Translations under genes and position numbers: made by a program | The notes under the pieces: generated by a model | Database searches by the model: none | Told to the model about the DNA's origin: nothing | The model's input: the letters and a program-made list of their open reading frames with translations, nothing else | In this document: positions 1 to 8,457 of the stretch, one piece after another | Numbering within the stretch: position 1 is the stretch's first letter | How the letters are laid out: every line of letters begins with the position of its first letter | Source of the DNA: Streptomyces olivochromogenes | GTDB lineage: Bacteria > Actinomycetota > Actinomycetes > Streptomycetales > Streptomycetaceae | Assembly (NCBI RefSeq): GCF_001514115.1 | Contig: NZ_KQ948451.1 | Coordinates: 727,308 to 791,307 of the forward strand | DNA: 64,000 nucleotides | Direction of reading: 5' to 3'

Positions 1-955
1 CGAACTCCACGACCTGGACGAACTCGTCCACGGTGAACCCGATCTCCTCGGGCAGCACCGGCAGCCCGTGCCGGTGCAGCACCTCGGCCATGTACGCCGA
101 CTCCTCGTGCGCCCCCCGCAGGTACATCGCGAAGGCCGCGCCCAGACCGCACTGCTCGCCGTGGCTGGCCGCGCGCTTGGGGAAGAGGAGGTCGAAGGCG
201 TGGTTGATCTCGTGGCAGGCGCCCGACGAGGGCCGTGAGTCGCCCGACACCGACATGGCGATCCCGCTGAGGACCAGTGCCTCGGCGAGCACCTGGAGGA
301 AGTCGTTGTCGCCGATGCCGCCGGGGTGGCGCAGTACGGCCTCTCCGGCCTGGCGTGCCATCGCGGCCGCGAGACCGTCGATCTTCTCGCCGTTGACGCG
401 GTTGGCCAGCTCCCAGTCCGCGATCGCGGAGATGTTGGAGACGGCGTCGCCGATGCCGGAGCGCACGAACCGCGCGGGGGCGTCGCGGATCACATGGAGG
501 TCGATGACGACCGCGATCGGGTTCGGCACACCGTAGGAGCCGCGGCCCGCGTCGTTGTCGAGGGTCGCGACGGGCGAGCACAGGCCGTCGTGCGCGAGGT
601 TGGTGGGCACGGCGACCAGTGGGAGGCCGACGCGCGCCGCGGCGAACTTCGCGCAGTCGATGATCTTGCCGCCGCCCAGGCCCACGACCGCGTCGTAGTG
701 ACCGGCCTTGATGGCACCGGCCAGCCGGATCGCGTCGTCGAGGGTGCCGCCGCCGACCTCGTACCAGGTGGCGCCGGGCAGGGCCGGGGCGATCCGCTCG
801 CGCAGCTTCGCGCCGGAGCCGTTGCTCACCGCGACGGCCAGCTTGCCGGAGTGTGAGATCCGCTGGTCGGAGAGCACGCTCGCCAGGTCGTCCAGGGCAC
901 CCGGGCGGATGTCGACGACGACCGGTGAGGGAATGAGCCTTGTCAGTACTGGCAC
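1..955 (-). CDS. Iron-containing alcohol dehydrogenase / glycerol-1-phosphate dehydrogenase-like protein (partial at window edge)
   Basis: I translated this frame by hand. It starts with GTG at 955, overlaps the stop of the upstream gene by 13 bp, and stays open to base 1, so about 318 residues are visible and the C-terminus lies outside. Visible family hallmarks are a glycine-rich NAD loop (GLGGGKIIDCAK), then VAVPTNLAHDGLCSP, then a GxxCHEINHAF segment and SHGEQCGLG, which carry the metal-ligand histidines of the G1P-dehydrogenase/3-dehydroquinate-synthase-like superfamily. The substrate is probably a small polyol or ketose phosphate. Its place last in an operon with a nucleotidyltransferase and a CDP-alcohol phosphotransferase suggests it makes or consumes the alcohol phosphate that is activated and transferred. 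Assignment to true glycerol-1-phosphate dehydrogenase (egsA/araM type) is inference. Confidence 0.85.
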   Translation of the reverse strand, partial: MPVLTRLIPSPVVVDIRPGALDDLASVLSDQRISHSGKLAVAVSNGSGAKLRERIAPALPGATWYEVGGGTLDDAIRLAGAIKAGHYDAVVGLGGGKIIDCAKFAAARVGLPLVAVPTNLAHDGLCSPVATLDNDAGRGSYGVPNPIAVVIDLHVIRDAPARFVRSGIGDAVSNISAIADWELANRVNGEKIDGLAAAMARQAGEAVLRHPGGIGDNDFLQVLAEALVLSGIAMSVSGDSRPSSGACHEINHAFDLLFPKRAASHGEQCGLGAAFAMYLRGAHEESAYMAEVLHRHGLPVLPEEIGFTVDEFVQVVEF

Positions 956-1695
956 GCGATCTCCCGTCCCTTGGCGAGGTCGTCGTGGTTGTCGATCTCG
1001 ACCCACTTGACGTCACCGATCGGCGCCACGTCGATCTTGAAACCGCGGTTGACGAGCTCCTGGTAACCGTGCTCGTAGAACTGCTGCGGGTCCGTCTCCC
1101 ACACCGTCTTCAGCGCGTCGGCCAGGTCGGCGGCGGCGGCGCCCTCGATGAGGGTGACGCCGATGTACTCGCCGGTGGCCTCGGCGGGCTCCATCAGCTT
1201 GGTGATCTTCCGGACGCCCTTGTCGGGGTCCACGACGACCTTCATCTCCTCGTCGGCGAGCTTCTTCACCGTGTCGAGGGCGAGGATGATCCGCTTGCCG
1301 TCGCCGCGGGCGGCCAGCAGCGTCTTCTCGACGGAGACCGGGTGCACGGTGTCGCCGTTGGCGAGGATCACACCGTCCTTGAGTGCGTCACGGCCGCACC
1401 ACAGGGAGTAGGCGTTGTTCCACTCCTCGGCCTTGTCGTTGTCGATGAGGGTGATCTTGAGGCCGTACTTGGCCTCCAGGGCGTCCTTGCGGTCGTACAC
1501 GGCTTCCTTGCGGTAGCCGACGATGATCCCGACCTCGGTCAGACCGATCTCGGCGAAGTTGCCGAGGGTCAGGTCCAGGACCGTGATGCTGTCCTCTATG
1601 CCCGCGGGGCCCACCGGCACGAGAGCCTTTGGGAGGCTGTCGGTGTAGGGACGCAGACGCCGACCGGCGCCGGCCGCCAGCACGAGGCCGATCAT
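943..1695 (-). CDS. Sugar/alcohol-phosphate nucleotidyltransferase (phosphocholine cytidylyltransferase family)
   Basis: A 250-residue protein starting with MIGLVLAAGAGRRLRPYTD, the NTP-binding signature of the GT-A nucleotidyltransferase fold, followed by the LPKAL motif and LANGDTVH, which supplies the metal-binding Asp. It would activate a phosphorylated alcohol or sugar with CTP or another NTP. The family label is often 'phosphocholine cytidylyltransferase', but the substrate cannot be read from the sequence. The ATG overlaps the stop of the upstream CDP-alcohol phosphotransferase by ATGA, and its own stop overlaps the next gene by 13 bp, so the three genes are translationally coupled. 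The coupling suggests that the nucleotide-activated product feeds the membrane phosphotransferase. Confidence 0.88.
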   Translation of the reverse strand: MIGLVLAAGAGRRLRPYTDSLPKALVPVGPAGIEDSITVLDLTLGNFAEIGLTEVGIIVGYRKEAVYDRKDALEAKYGLKITLIDNDKAEEWNNAYSLWCGRDALKDGVILANGDTVHPVSVEKTLLAARGDGKRIILALDTVKKLADEEMKVVVDPDKGVRKITKLMEPAEATGEYIGVTLIEGAAAADLADALKTVWETDPQQFYEHGYQELVNRGFKIDVAPIGDVKWVEIDNHDDLAKGREIACQY

Positions 1696-3506
1696 GCGGG
1701 TTCTCCTTCGTCGTGTACGGCGGGGGCCCCGGAGGACACCCAGAAGCGGATGCTCTCGACGAGCACCAGCAGTGCCACGGCCACGGCGAGCGCCGTGAGC
1801 GCGACCTTGAACTGTGCGGCGGTGAGCAGCACGGCCAGGACGGTGACCAGCAGAGTCCTGCCTTCGTGCCCGCCGATCGCCCGCACCAGCCAGTGCGGGG
1901 GGGCTCCGGCGTTGCCGCGGATGCGGTACACCGTGTCGTAGTGATGGTAGGCGACGGCGGCCACCAGGCCGAAAGCCGCGGGCAAGGCCCCGTTCACCTC
2001 CGAGCGAGCGGCAAGTATCAGCACGGTGAGGTATTCCGCTGCCCGGAAGAGTGGCGGCACGAGCCAGTCGAGGGGGCCCTTGAGAGGGCGCGCGACCGCG
2101 CGACCCGCGCAGGCCGCGTAGACGAGGGCTCCGACGATCAACTGCCAGTTTCCGAACGGCCGGAACGACACGTCGACCAGCAGGATCACGGTGCCCAGTG
2201 CGGCCCAGAGCGGCGCGGACCAGGCGCGGGCCTTCGCCCGGCGGACCGGTCCCGAGGCCACAGCCTCGGCGATGGGGCCCGAGTCGGCCAGGTCCGCCAG
2301 CGCCTGCGCCGCGCGGTCGGTCCGCCGCGCCTTGCGAGTCAGCGAGCGCAGTACCCGGCCCGCCGTGGTGTACGTCGCCGCGAAGGCGCAGCCGGCGAGC
2401 AGCGCGTAGAAGGTGATACGGGGGGTCGTCAGCGCCGTGAGGACGGCGATCATCGCCCATCGTTCGCCGATGGGCAGCACTATCATCCGGCGCACCCAGA
2501 CCGTCCAGCCGACGCTGTCGAGCTTGTCCGAGAGGGCGGCGGTGGGGCTGGTGTTGGCGGTGGCGTCGTGGTTCGCCTCGTTGAAGGAGAAGTCCACGAC
2601 GTGCCGGCAGGTCTGGAGGATCATCGCGCCGAGCGCCAGGGCCCATACGTCGTCGCCGCCGCGGGCGGCTCCGAGGGCGAGGCCCGCGTAGTAGGCGTAC
2701 TCCTTGGCGCGGTCGAAGGTCGCGTCCAGCCAGGCGCCGAGTGTCGAGTACTGGAGCGAGTAGCGGGCGAGCTGCCCGTCCGTGCAGTCCAGGACGAAGG
2801 AGAACAGGAGCAGCAGCCCGGCCGCGACGAATCCGGCGCGGGTGCCGGTGGCGGCGCAGCCCGCGGCGATCAGCGCGGTGAGCAGGGAGGCGGTGGTGAC
2901 CTGGTTCGGGGTCAGGCCGCGGCGGGCGCACCAGCGGGCGATGTAGCGCGAGTACGGGCTGATGCAGTACGTGGTGAAGAAGCCGTCACGGGCCTTGACC
3001 GCGCTGCGCAGGCGTACGGCCTCGTCGTCCACGGCGGAGACGGCCTGCCGGGCCTCGTTGCGCTCCTGCGGGTCGGTGGGGACCGTGGCGACGAGCGTGC
3101 CGAGCTCGGGGCGGAACACGGCGACGCCGTCCGCGTCGAGGGCCGCGGTGAGGCGTTCGGCGAGGTTGTCGGTGGCGACGGCGAGGCCGCCGGAGGCGGA
3201 GCTCTCACGGGCCACGGCACGGGTCAGCGCCCGGCGGGCCTCGGGCTGTACCGATACGGCGCCGGGCAGCGCGGAGGCCGCGAACCGTGGGTCCGTGAGG
3301 CCGAGGCGCAGTGCGTGCAGGTGCCCCACGAAGCGGGCGTCGACGACGGCGACCCGCTGGTCCGCCGGTACGGCGGCCAGCAGTGTCTCGGCGTCACCGG
3401 CTTCGCCGGCGAGCCGCACGTCGAAGCCGAGCGACCGCAGATCGCCCTCGAGCGACGATCCGGGGACCGGCTGGCCGGTGAGGATGGCGGTCGACAGCGA
3501 ACTCAC
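1692..3506 (-). CDS. DUF5941 / CDP-alcohol phosphatidyltransferase membrane protein
   Basis: From the GTG at 3506 the product is 604 residues. The first ~175 residues form a soluble, nucleotidyltransferase-like domain of unknown role. The next part has several hydrophobic segments and a complete CDP-alcohol phosphotransferase signature at about residues 240-265: D-x2-D-G-x2-A-R-x8-G-x3-D-x3-D. Such enzymes displace CMP from a CDP-alcohol using a second alcohol at the inner membrane face. An upstream ATG at 3599 would add 31 residues rich in Pro, Gly and Arg with no ribosome site; I prefer the GTG although its GGGAG lies very close. It is first in a coupled operon with the nucleotidyltransferase and the dehydrogenase, and divergent from a GalE-type epimerase. 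The acceptor substrate is unknown. Confidence 0.85.
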   Translation of the reverse strand: MSSLSTAILTGQPVPGSSLEGDLRSLGFDVRLAGEAGDAETLLAAVPADQRVAVVDARFVGHLHALRLGLTDPRFAASALPGAVSVQPEARRALTRAVARESSASGGLAVATDNLAERLTAALDADGVAVFRPELGTLVATVPTDPQERNEARQAVSAVDDEAVRLRSAVKARDGFFTTYCISPYSRYIARWCARRGLTPNQVTTASLLTALIAAGCAATGTRAGFVAAGLLLLFSFVLDCTDGQLARYSLQYSTLGAWLDATFDRAKEYAYYAGLALGAARGGDDVWALALGAMILQTCRHVVDFSFNEANHDATANTSPTAALSDKLDSVGWTVWVRRMIVLPIGERWAMIAVLTALTTPRITFYALLAGCAFAATYTTAGRVLRSLTRKARRTDRAAQALADLADSGPIAEAVASGPVRRAKARAWSAPLWAALGTVILLVDVSFRPFGNWQLIVGALVYAACAGRAVARPLKGPLDWLVPPLFRAAEYLTVLILAARSEVNGALPAAFGLVAAVAYHHYDTVYRIRGNAGAPPHWLVRAIGGHEGRTLLVTVLAVLLTAAQFKVALTALAVAVALLVLVESIRFWVSSGAPAVHDEGEPA

Positions 3507-3857
3507 TCCCTGGGTGCCGACGCGGCCTCGCGCCGGGCGTGTACGTGGTGGGAAGGCCCCGGCCCCAGGCCCGAGGGGGCTCAGGCCGCTGGGCGGCATG
3601 TCGGCAGAGGCTATCGGATGATGAGAAGCAGGCGTTCATCGCCCGTTCACTGCGTGATCAACCCCATCTGCATGCCGCCTCCGCCGCGATCATCATCGGT
3701 GATCCGGGGGCCGTGCCACAAACCCGCACTCGCAGAACGCATGATTCGCGTCATTGATCGCGACACCCCTCCAGATCGTCCCGTAGTGGGGCAGGACGGT
3801 CGGATCGGTGGCCGGCGGCGGCGTCACCGGCGGCGGACCGACATAGGGTGGTCGTCC
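3507..3857. promoter_or_regulatory. Divergent intergenic region between the CDP-alcohol phosphotransferase operon and galE
   Basis: About 350 bases without a convincing gene. The region separates two divergently transcribed units, so it should hold both promoters. AT-richer patches occur around 3640-3770, for example GATCATCATCGGTGATC near 3690. I cannot assign -10/-35 boxes with confidence. Confidence 0.4.
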
Positions 3858-4835
3858 ATGACATGGCTGATCACAGGCGGGGCCGGATACATCGGGGCAC
3901 ACGTGGCGCGGGCGATGGCGGAGGCCGGGGAGCGCGTCGTCGCCCTCGACGACCTCTCGGCCGGGGTTCCGAACCGGCTTCCGGAGAGCATTCCGCTGGT
4001 GCAGGGTTCGTCGCTGGACGGGGACCTGCTCAAGCGGGTCCTCGCGGAGCACGCGGTGACGGGTGTGGTGCATCTCGCCGCGCGCAAGCAGGTCGGCGAG
4101 TCCGTGGCCCAGCCGACGCGCTACTACCAGGAGAACGTGGGCGGGCTCGCGACGCTCCTGGAGGCGGTCGCCGGGGCCGGCGTCAAGCGCTTCGTCTTCT
4201 CCTCGTCCGCCGCCGTCTACGGCAACCCGGATGTGGACCTCATCACGGAGGACACCCCCTGTGCGCCGATGAGCCCGTACGGCGAGACGAAGCTCGCCGG
4301 GGAGTGGCTGGTCCGCGCGACGGGCCGGGCCCACGGCATCGCGACCGTGTGCCTGCGCTACTTCAACGTGGCGGGTGCGGCCACGCCCGAGCTGGCCGAC
4401 ACCGGCGTGTTCAACGTGATCCCGATGGTCTTCGACCGCCTCACCCGTGACGAGGCCCCGCGGATCTTCGGCGACGACTACCCGACGCCGGACGGCACCT
4501 GCGTCCGTGACTACATCCACGTCGCCGACCTCGCCGAGGCGCACCTCGCGGCGGCCCGGCGGCTGGCCGGCGGCGCGACGGGCGACCTCACGGCGAACAT
4601 CGGCCGTGGCGAAGGCGTCTCGGTACGTGAACTGCTCACGCTGATCGGCGAGGTCAGCGGGGACGCCCGGCGGCCGGTCGTCGAGCCGCGCCGGCCGGGG
4701 GACGCGCCGCGCGCGGTCGCCTCGGCCGACCTGGCCGCGCGGGAACTCGACTGGAGCGCGCGGCGCGGGGTCCGGGAGATGGTGGAGTCGGCGTGGCAGG
4801 GGTGGGTGCTGCATCACCCTCGGGCACAGGATTAA
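3858..4835 (+). CDS. galE: UDP-glucose 4-epimerase-type NAD-dependent sugar epimerase
   Basis: A 325-residue extended short-chain dehydrogenase. The N-terminal GGAGYIGAHVA is the GxxGxxG NAD-binding loop, SSSAAVYG carries the catalytic Ser, SPYGETK is the YxxxK pair, and CVRDYIHVADLA and TANIGRGEG are typical of GalE. It interconverts UDP-glucose and UDP-galactose or N-acetyl forms. The start at 3858 puts Met directly before TWLITGG; the frame is open far upstream but without family similarity. It is divergent from the nucleotidyltransferase/CDP-alcohol phosphotransferase operon, which suggests a shared glycan or glycolipid pathway. A second galE in the genome is likely, so this copy may be pathway-specific. 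Confidence 0.9.
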   Translation: MTWLITGGAGYIGAHVARAMAEAGERVVALDDLSAGVPNRLPESIPLVQGSSLDGDLLKRVLAEHAVTGVVHLAARKQVGESVAQPTRYYQENVGGLATLLEAVAGAGVKRFVFSSSAAVYGNPDVDLITEDTPCAPMSPYGETKLAGEWLVRATGRAHGIATVCLRYFNVAGAATPELADTGVFNVIPMVFDRLTRDEAPRIFGDDYPTPDGTCVRDYIHVADLAEAHLAAARRLAGGATGDLTANIGRGEGVSVRELLTLIGEVSGDARRPVVEPRRPGDAPRAVASADLAARELDWSARRGVREMVESAWQGWVLHHPRAQD

Positions 4836-4848
4836 TGATCTTGAGAGC

Positions 4849-4883
4849 GCTCTGACCTGCGGATCGTTTCCGCAGGTCAGAGC
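4849..4883 (+). terminator. Perfect 15-bp stem-loop after galE
   Basis: GCTCTGACCTGCGGA (4849-4863) and its exact reverse complement (4869-4883) flank the 5-base loop TCGTT, 14 bases after the galE stop. There is no T-tract, which is usual for streptomycete terminators. The left arm overlaps a palindrome AGAGCGCTCT (4844-4853), which resembles a LacI-family operator. Confidence 0.75.
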
Positions 4884-4972
4884 ATATGACAACGGTGTTC
4901 AGTACCGCGTTGCCCGATACCCCCCACCCGTAGTTGACTGTGATCCCGGGCAGAGCACAGGAGGGGGTTTCC

Positions 4973-5911
4973 ATGGGGGCTGGACACGATCACGGGCACG
5001 CCCACGGCGCGCCCACCACCGGCACGGCGGCAGCCGCGTACCGCGGGAGGCTGCGGGTCGCGCTGTCGATCACGCTCACCGTGATGGTGGTCGAGATCAT
5101 CGGCGGCCTCATGGCCGATTCCCTCGCGCTCGTCGCCGACGCGGCACACATGGCGACGGACGCGGTGGGGCTGGGCATGGCGCTCCTCGCGATCCACTTC
5201 GCCAACCGCCCACCCAGCGGCAACCGCACCTTCGGCTACGCGCGGGCCGAGATCCTCGCCGCGCTGGCCAACTGTCTGCTGCTGCTCGGTGTCGGCGGCT
5301 ACGTCCTGTACGAGGCGATCCACCGCTTCGTGACACCCGCGGACACCGAGGGCGGTCTGACCATCGTCTTCGGTCTGATCGGTCTGGTCGCGAACACGAT
5401 CTCGCTCATGCTGCTGCTGCGCGGTCAGAAGGACAGTCTGAACGTGCGCGGCGCCTTCCTGGAGGTGGTCGCGGACGCGCTGGGTTCGGTGGCGGTGATC
5501 ATCTCCGCCGTGGTGATCATGACCACCGGCTGGCAGGCGGCCGACCCGATCGCCTCGATCCTCATCAGCATCATGATCGTCCCGCGTACCTGGAAGCTGC
5601 TCCACGAGACGCTCGACGTGCTCCTGGAGGCGGCGCCCAAGAACGTCGACATGGCGGAGGTGCGCGCCCACATCCTGGCCCTGCCCGGCGTCGAGGACGT
5701 GCACGACCTGCACGCCTGGACCATCACGTCGGGCATGCCGGTCCTGTCCGCCCATGTGGTCGTCAGCTCCGAGGTCCTGAACGCCATCGGCCACGAGAAG
5801 ATGCTCCACGAGCTCCAGGGCTGTCTGGGCCACCACTTCGACGTGGAGCACTGCACCTTCCAGCTGGAACCGAGCGGGCACGCGGAACACGAGGCGAAGC
5901 TCTGCCACTGA
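4973..5911 (+). CDS. Cation diffusion facilitator (CzcD-type heavy-metal/zinc efflux)
   Basis: A 312-residue inner-membrane antiporter exporting Zn(II), Co(II) or related ions. The N-terminus is His-rich (GHDHGHAHG), as in CzcD/ZitB. Six hydrophobic segments follow, with the conserved metal-site HxxxD in ADAAHMATD on TM2, an HDLHAW element and a C-terminal cytoplasmic domain rich in His. I chose ATG 4973 because GGAGGGGG lies 5-7 bases upstream; an in-frame GTG-region start at 4934 adds 13 residues without a ribosome site. It stands alone behind the galE terminator. Confidence 0.92.
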   Translation: MGAGHDHGHAHGAPTTGTAAAAYRGRLRVALSITLTVMVVEIIGGLMADSLALVADAAHMATDAVGLGMALLAIHFANRPPSGNRTFGYARAEILAALANCLLLLGVGGYVLYEAIHRFVTPADTEGGLTIVFGLIGLVANTISLMLLLRGQKDSLNVRGAFLEVVADALGSVAVIISAVVIMTTGWQAADPIASILISIMIVPRTWKLLHETLDVLLEAAPKNVDMAEVRAHILALPGVEDVHDLHAWTITSGMPVLSAHVVVSSEVLNAIGHEKMLHELQGCLGHHFDVEHCTFQLEPSGHAEHEAKLCH

Positions 5912-5926
5912 GAGGCTCCATGGGGA

Positions 5927-6007
5927 GGCTCGTGATCCGGTGGGCCCTCAAGAGGGTCTGGATCCGGCGAGCTCTCAAGGGGCTCCTGATCCAGCAGACA
6001 GCAGGTT
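5927..6007. repeat. Three imperfect 27-bp tandem repeats
   Basis: Units start at 5927, 5954 and 5981. Each has the pattern GGSTCNTGATCCRG followed by a variable part ending CTCAAG in the first two. They lie in the non-coding gap (5912-6202) after the cation-efflux gene. No function is apparent. Confidence 0.6.
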
Positions 6008-6076
6008 CTTAATTCGCGGGTGCGGTCGGTGGCTCCGGTGCTAACGTGGCCGCCGATTCCAGGAAGAGGTGGGTTG

Positions 6077-6145
6077 ATGACTGTCGTGTTCGGTGCCGCT
6101 GCGCGCGGCGACAGGTGCGTCCCCATCCTCCGGGTCCACGGCTGA
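6077..6145 (+). CDS. Possible 22-residue leader peptide upstream of the methyltransferase
   Basis: ATG at 6077 with the purine-rich AGGAAGAGGTGGG just upstream opens a 22-codon frame ending in a TGA at 6143-6145, close to the methyltransferase start region. The peptide contains one Cys (GDRCVPILRVHG). It resembles no leader I can name. It may be a real small ORF or chance. Confidence 0.25.
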   Translation: MTVVFGAAARGDRCVPILRVHG

Positions 6146-6202
6146 CCCACGCCGAGCGGCGTGCGCGGCGGCCCGGGCCCCCGCATCCAAAGGTTTCCCA
6201 CG

Positions 6203-6973
6203 TTGTCCGAGCATCACGACTCGTCCGACCGCAACGCCCGCCACGAGGCCTTCTTCAGCCTGCGCCACCGACTGCCCAGGCAGAGCCCCGGCTCCGACGC
6301 CACCACCCGTCACCTGCTCTCACTCGCGGGCCCGCTGCCCGCCCGCCCCCGCGTGCTCGACCTGGGCTGCGGCCCCGGCCGCTCGGCGCTGCTCCTGGCC
6401 GCCGAGGCCGCGGCCGAGGTGACGGCCGTCGACCTGCACGAACCGTTCCTCGACGAGCTGCGGACGGCCACCGAGGCCCGAGGGCTCACCGCCTCGATCG
6501 ACACCGTCAACGGGGACATGGGAGATCTCACCCACCCCGACGGCTCGTTCGACCTGGTCTGGGCCGAGGGTTCGGCCTATCTGATCGGTTTCGACACCGC
6601 CCTGCGCCACTGGCGGCGACTGCTCGCCCCCGGCGGCACGCTGGTCCTCACCCACTGCGTGTGGACCACCGACACGCCGTCCGACCAGGCCCGCGCGTTC
6701 TGGGAGGACGACGCGTTGCGCACGACCGACCAGGACACCCGGGTCGCGCGCGACGCCGGGTACTCCGTGCTGGGGGTGTACCTCCAGCCGGAGTCCGACT
6801 GGGACGAGTACTACGACGCGCTCGGCGTCCACGCCGACGTGGCCGATGTCACCCGGCCCGGCATGGCCGAGGCGGTGGCGGGCGCCCGGGCGGAGATCGC
6901 CATGCGCCGCGAGCACGGGAGGGAGTACGGCTACGTGGGCTATGTCCTGCGTCCGGTCGCCGTCGGCGCCTGA
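6203..6973 (+). CDS. Class I SAM-dependent methyltransferase
   Basis: About 256 residues from TTG 6203 (AAAGG 10 bases upstream); a GTG at 6161 would add 14 residues. Motif I VLDLGCGPGRSALLLA binds S-adenosylmethionine, the acidic end of beta-2 is AVDLHEP, and a Gly/Pro loop LLAPGGTLVLTH follows, giving the standard Rossmann methyltransferase core in the N-terminal 170 residues. The C-terminal part (SDWDEYYDALGVHADVADV) is found in a family of small-molecule methyltransferases of unknown substrate. It stands alone between the cation-efflux gene and idi. Confidence 0.85.
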   Translation: MSEHHDSSDRNARHEAFFSLRHRLPRQSPGSDATTRHLLSLAGPLPARPRVLDLGCGPGRSALLLAAEAAAEVTAVDLHEPFLDELRTATEARGLTASIDTVNGDMGDLTHPDGSFDLVWAEGSAYLIGFDTALRHWRRLLAPGGTLVLTHCVWTTDTPSDQARAFWEDDALRTTDQDTRVARDAGYSVLGVYLQPESDWDEYYDALGVHADVADVTRPGMAEAVAGARAEIAMRREHGREYGYVGYVLRPVAVGA

Positions 6974-7316
6974 CGCGTCCCGTCCGCCCCGGTGCGCGTC
7001 CGTCGCCGTACGGCGGGTGCGCCGCGCACCGCGGTGAACCGGCCGCGGACTACGGCATCCGGCCCGGGTTCGGCGGGCCGGACGAGCACCGGCTCCGGGG
7101 CGCCGGGCGAACATCTGATGGCCCCTGTCCTGGACGGTTCCCCGTCCGTGGCACCGGGCACGATCAAGTGTCCGGCCGCTTTCGGTGACCGACGGACGTC
7201 GGCCGCGTGTCCCGCTCCGGGCTCCCGGAGCGGGACATGCGGGGAGCCGCGAAGTGCCGGGAGTGCCGGTTTCGTACGGCAGACTTGGGGCTCGAAGACC
7301 GATGCGAAGGATGGGT
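6974..7316. other. Intergenic region upstream of idi with short palindromes
   Basis: 343 bases with no convincing gene. It contains CGCCGTACGGCG, a perfect 12-bp palindrome at 7004-7015, and a longer hairpin at 7208-7237 listed separately. The idi promoter should be here. Confidence 0.5.
7208..7237. terminator. Perfect 14-bp inverted repeat before idi
   Basis: TGTCCCGCTCCGGG (7208-7221) and CCCGGAGCGGGACA (7224-7237) are exact reverse complements with only two bases between; the inner pairs would open to form a 6-base loop. It lies 235 bases after the methyltransferase and 80 bases before idi, so it is either a distant terminator or a 5'-UTR/operator element of idi. Confidence 0.5.
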
Positions 7317-7910
7317 ATGCCGATCACACCTGCCACCGCGACGCACAGTTCGTCGAACGGCACCGTTGAAGCGATCTTGCTCGAGTTGGTCGACGAGGAC
7401 GGCAACACGATCGGCACGGCGGAGAAGCTCGCCGCCCATCAGCCACCGGGACAACTGCACCGGGCCTTCTCCGTGTTCCTCTTCGACGAGCACGGCAGGC
7501 TGCTGCTCCAGCAGCGCGCCCTGGGCAAGTACCACTCCCCCGGTGTCTGGTCCAACACCTGCTGCGGCCACCCCTACCCCGCCGAGGCGCCCTTCGCGGC
7601 GGCGGCCCGGCGGACGTACGAGGAGCTCGGCGTCTCGCCCTCGCTGCTCGCGGAGGCGGGCACGGTCCGCTACAACCACCCGGACCCGGAGTCGGGCCTG
7701 GTGGAGCAGGAGTACAACCACCTCTTCGTCGGCATGGTGCAGTCGTCGCTGCACCCCGATCCGGAGGAGGTCGGGGACACCGCGTTCGTGACCGCCGCCG
7801 AGCTCATGGAGCGGCACGCGAAGGACCCCTTCTCGGCGTGGTTCCTGACGGTCCTGGACGCGGCCCGTCCGGCGATCAGGGAGCTGACGGGCCCGTCCGC
7901 CGGCTGGTGA
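7317..7910 (+). CDS. idi: Isopentenyl-diphosphate delta-isomerase, type I
   Basis: A 197-residue Nudix-fold enzyme that interconverts IPP and DMAPP for isoprenoid synthesis. The catalytic Cys lies in WSNTCCGHP, the catalytic Glu in QEYNHLFVG, and the Nudix-like helix is AAARRTYEELG. Length matches the family (~180-200). Three in-frame ATGs occur at 7302, 7311 and 7317; I chose 7317 because GAAGG is 6 bases upstream. It is monocistronic and convergent with the ATPase gene behind it. In S. coelicolor the orthologue is, from memory, SCO6750. Confidence 0.95.
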   Translation: MPITPATATHSSSNGTVEAILLELVDEDGNTIGTAEKLAAHQPPGQLHRAFSVFLFDEHGRLLLQQRALGKYHSPGVWSNTCCGHPYPAEAPFAAAARRTYEELGVSPSLLAEAGTVRYNHPDPESGLVEQEYNHLFVGMVQSSLHPDPEEVGDTAFVTAAELMERHAKDPFSAWFLTVLDAARPAIRELTGPSAGW

Positions 7911-7950
7911 CGGACCCGTCCCCGCGAAGACTCCCCGAGAGCGCCAAGCC

Positions 7951-8457
7951 CTAGACGATGCTCGCAGTGAGCGGCAGGGCGGCCCAGATCACCTTGCCGC
8001 CACTCGCCGTGTGCTCGACGTCGCACACCCCGCCCGACTCCCTGGCGACCTCCCGCACCAGCAGCAGCCCACGGCCGCCGGTCTGGCCGTGGTCGGCCTC
8101 CAGGGCGGTGGGACGGTAGGGGTGGTTGTCCTCCACCGAGACCCGCACCCACTCGGCTCCTACGGCCACCTCCACGGCGAGCATCGGGGACAGCAGTGCC
8201 GCGTGCCGCACGGCGTTCGTGACCAGTTCGGAGACGATCAGCAAAAGCCCGTGGACGAGGTCGTCCGAGACGGGCACTTGTTGACGGAAGAGCAGGTCAC
8301 GAACGGCGTGTCGTGCCTGCGGAACCGAGGCGTCGATGGCGGGAGCGGTGAACCGCCACACCCCCTCGTACGGCAGCGGACCCGGCGGTCTCCGATCGGG
8401 AGGCACATCCCCGGCGCCTTCAGGGCGGGAGTCGAACCCCCGCCCGTGGTTCTCCAT
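7951..8457 (-). CDS. ATP-binding protein, anti-sigma-factor (RsbW/SpoIIAB-like) kinase family
   Basis: A 168-residue HATPase_c_2 domain protein, one of the many small GHKL ATPases of Streptomyces that regulate sigma factors or anti-anti-sigma partners. The N-box is LLLIVSELVTNAVRHA, the G1-like motif is VEDNHPYRP (degenerate) and the G2 motif is GGRGLLLVREVA. I chose ATG 8457 with AAGGGTGG upstream; GTGs at 8490/8493 would add 11-12 residues. The N-terminal ~35 residues are charged and Pro-rich. No sigma factor is adjacent, so its partner is unknown. Confidence 0.85.
   Translation of the reverse strand: MENHGRGFDSRPEGAGDVPPDRRPPGPLPYEGVWRFTAPAIDASVPQARHAVRDLLFRQQVPVSDDLVHGLLLIVSELVTNAVRHAALLSPMLAVEVAVGAEWVRVSVEDNHPYRPTALEADHGQTGGRGLLLVREVARESGGVCDVEHTASGGKVIWAALPLTASIV

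Noticed and set aside
1629..4835. Open frame of 1068 codons on the plus strand covering the operon at 1.7-3.5 kb and galE
   Set aside because: Only the last 325 codons (galE) have protein similarity. The rest is antisense to the nucleotidyltransferase and CDP-alcohol phosphotransferase genes and has the Gly/Arg-rich composition of a GC-rich shadow frame.
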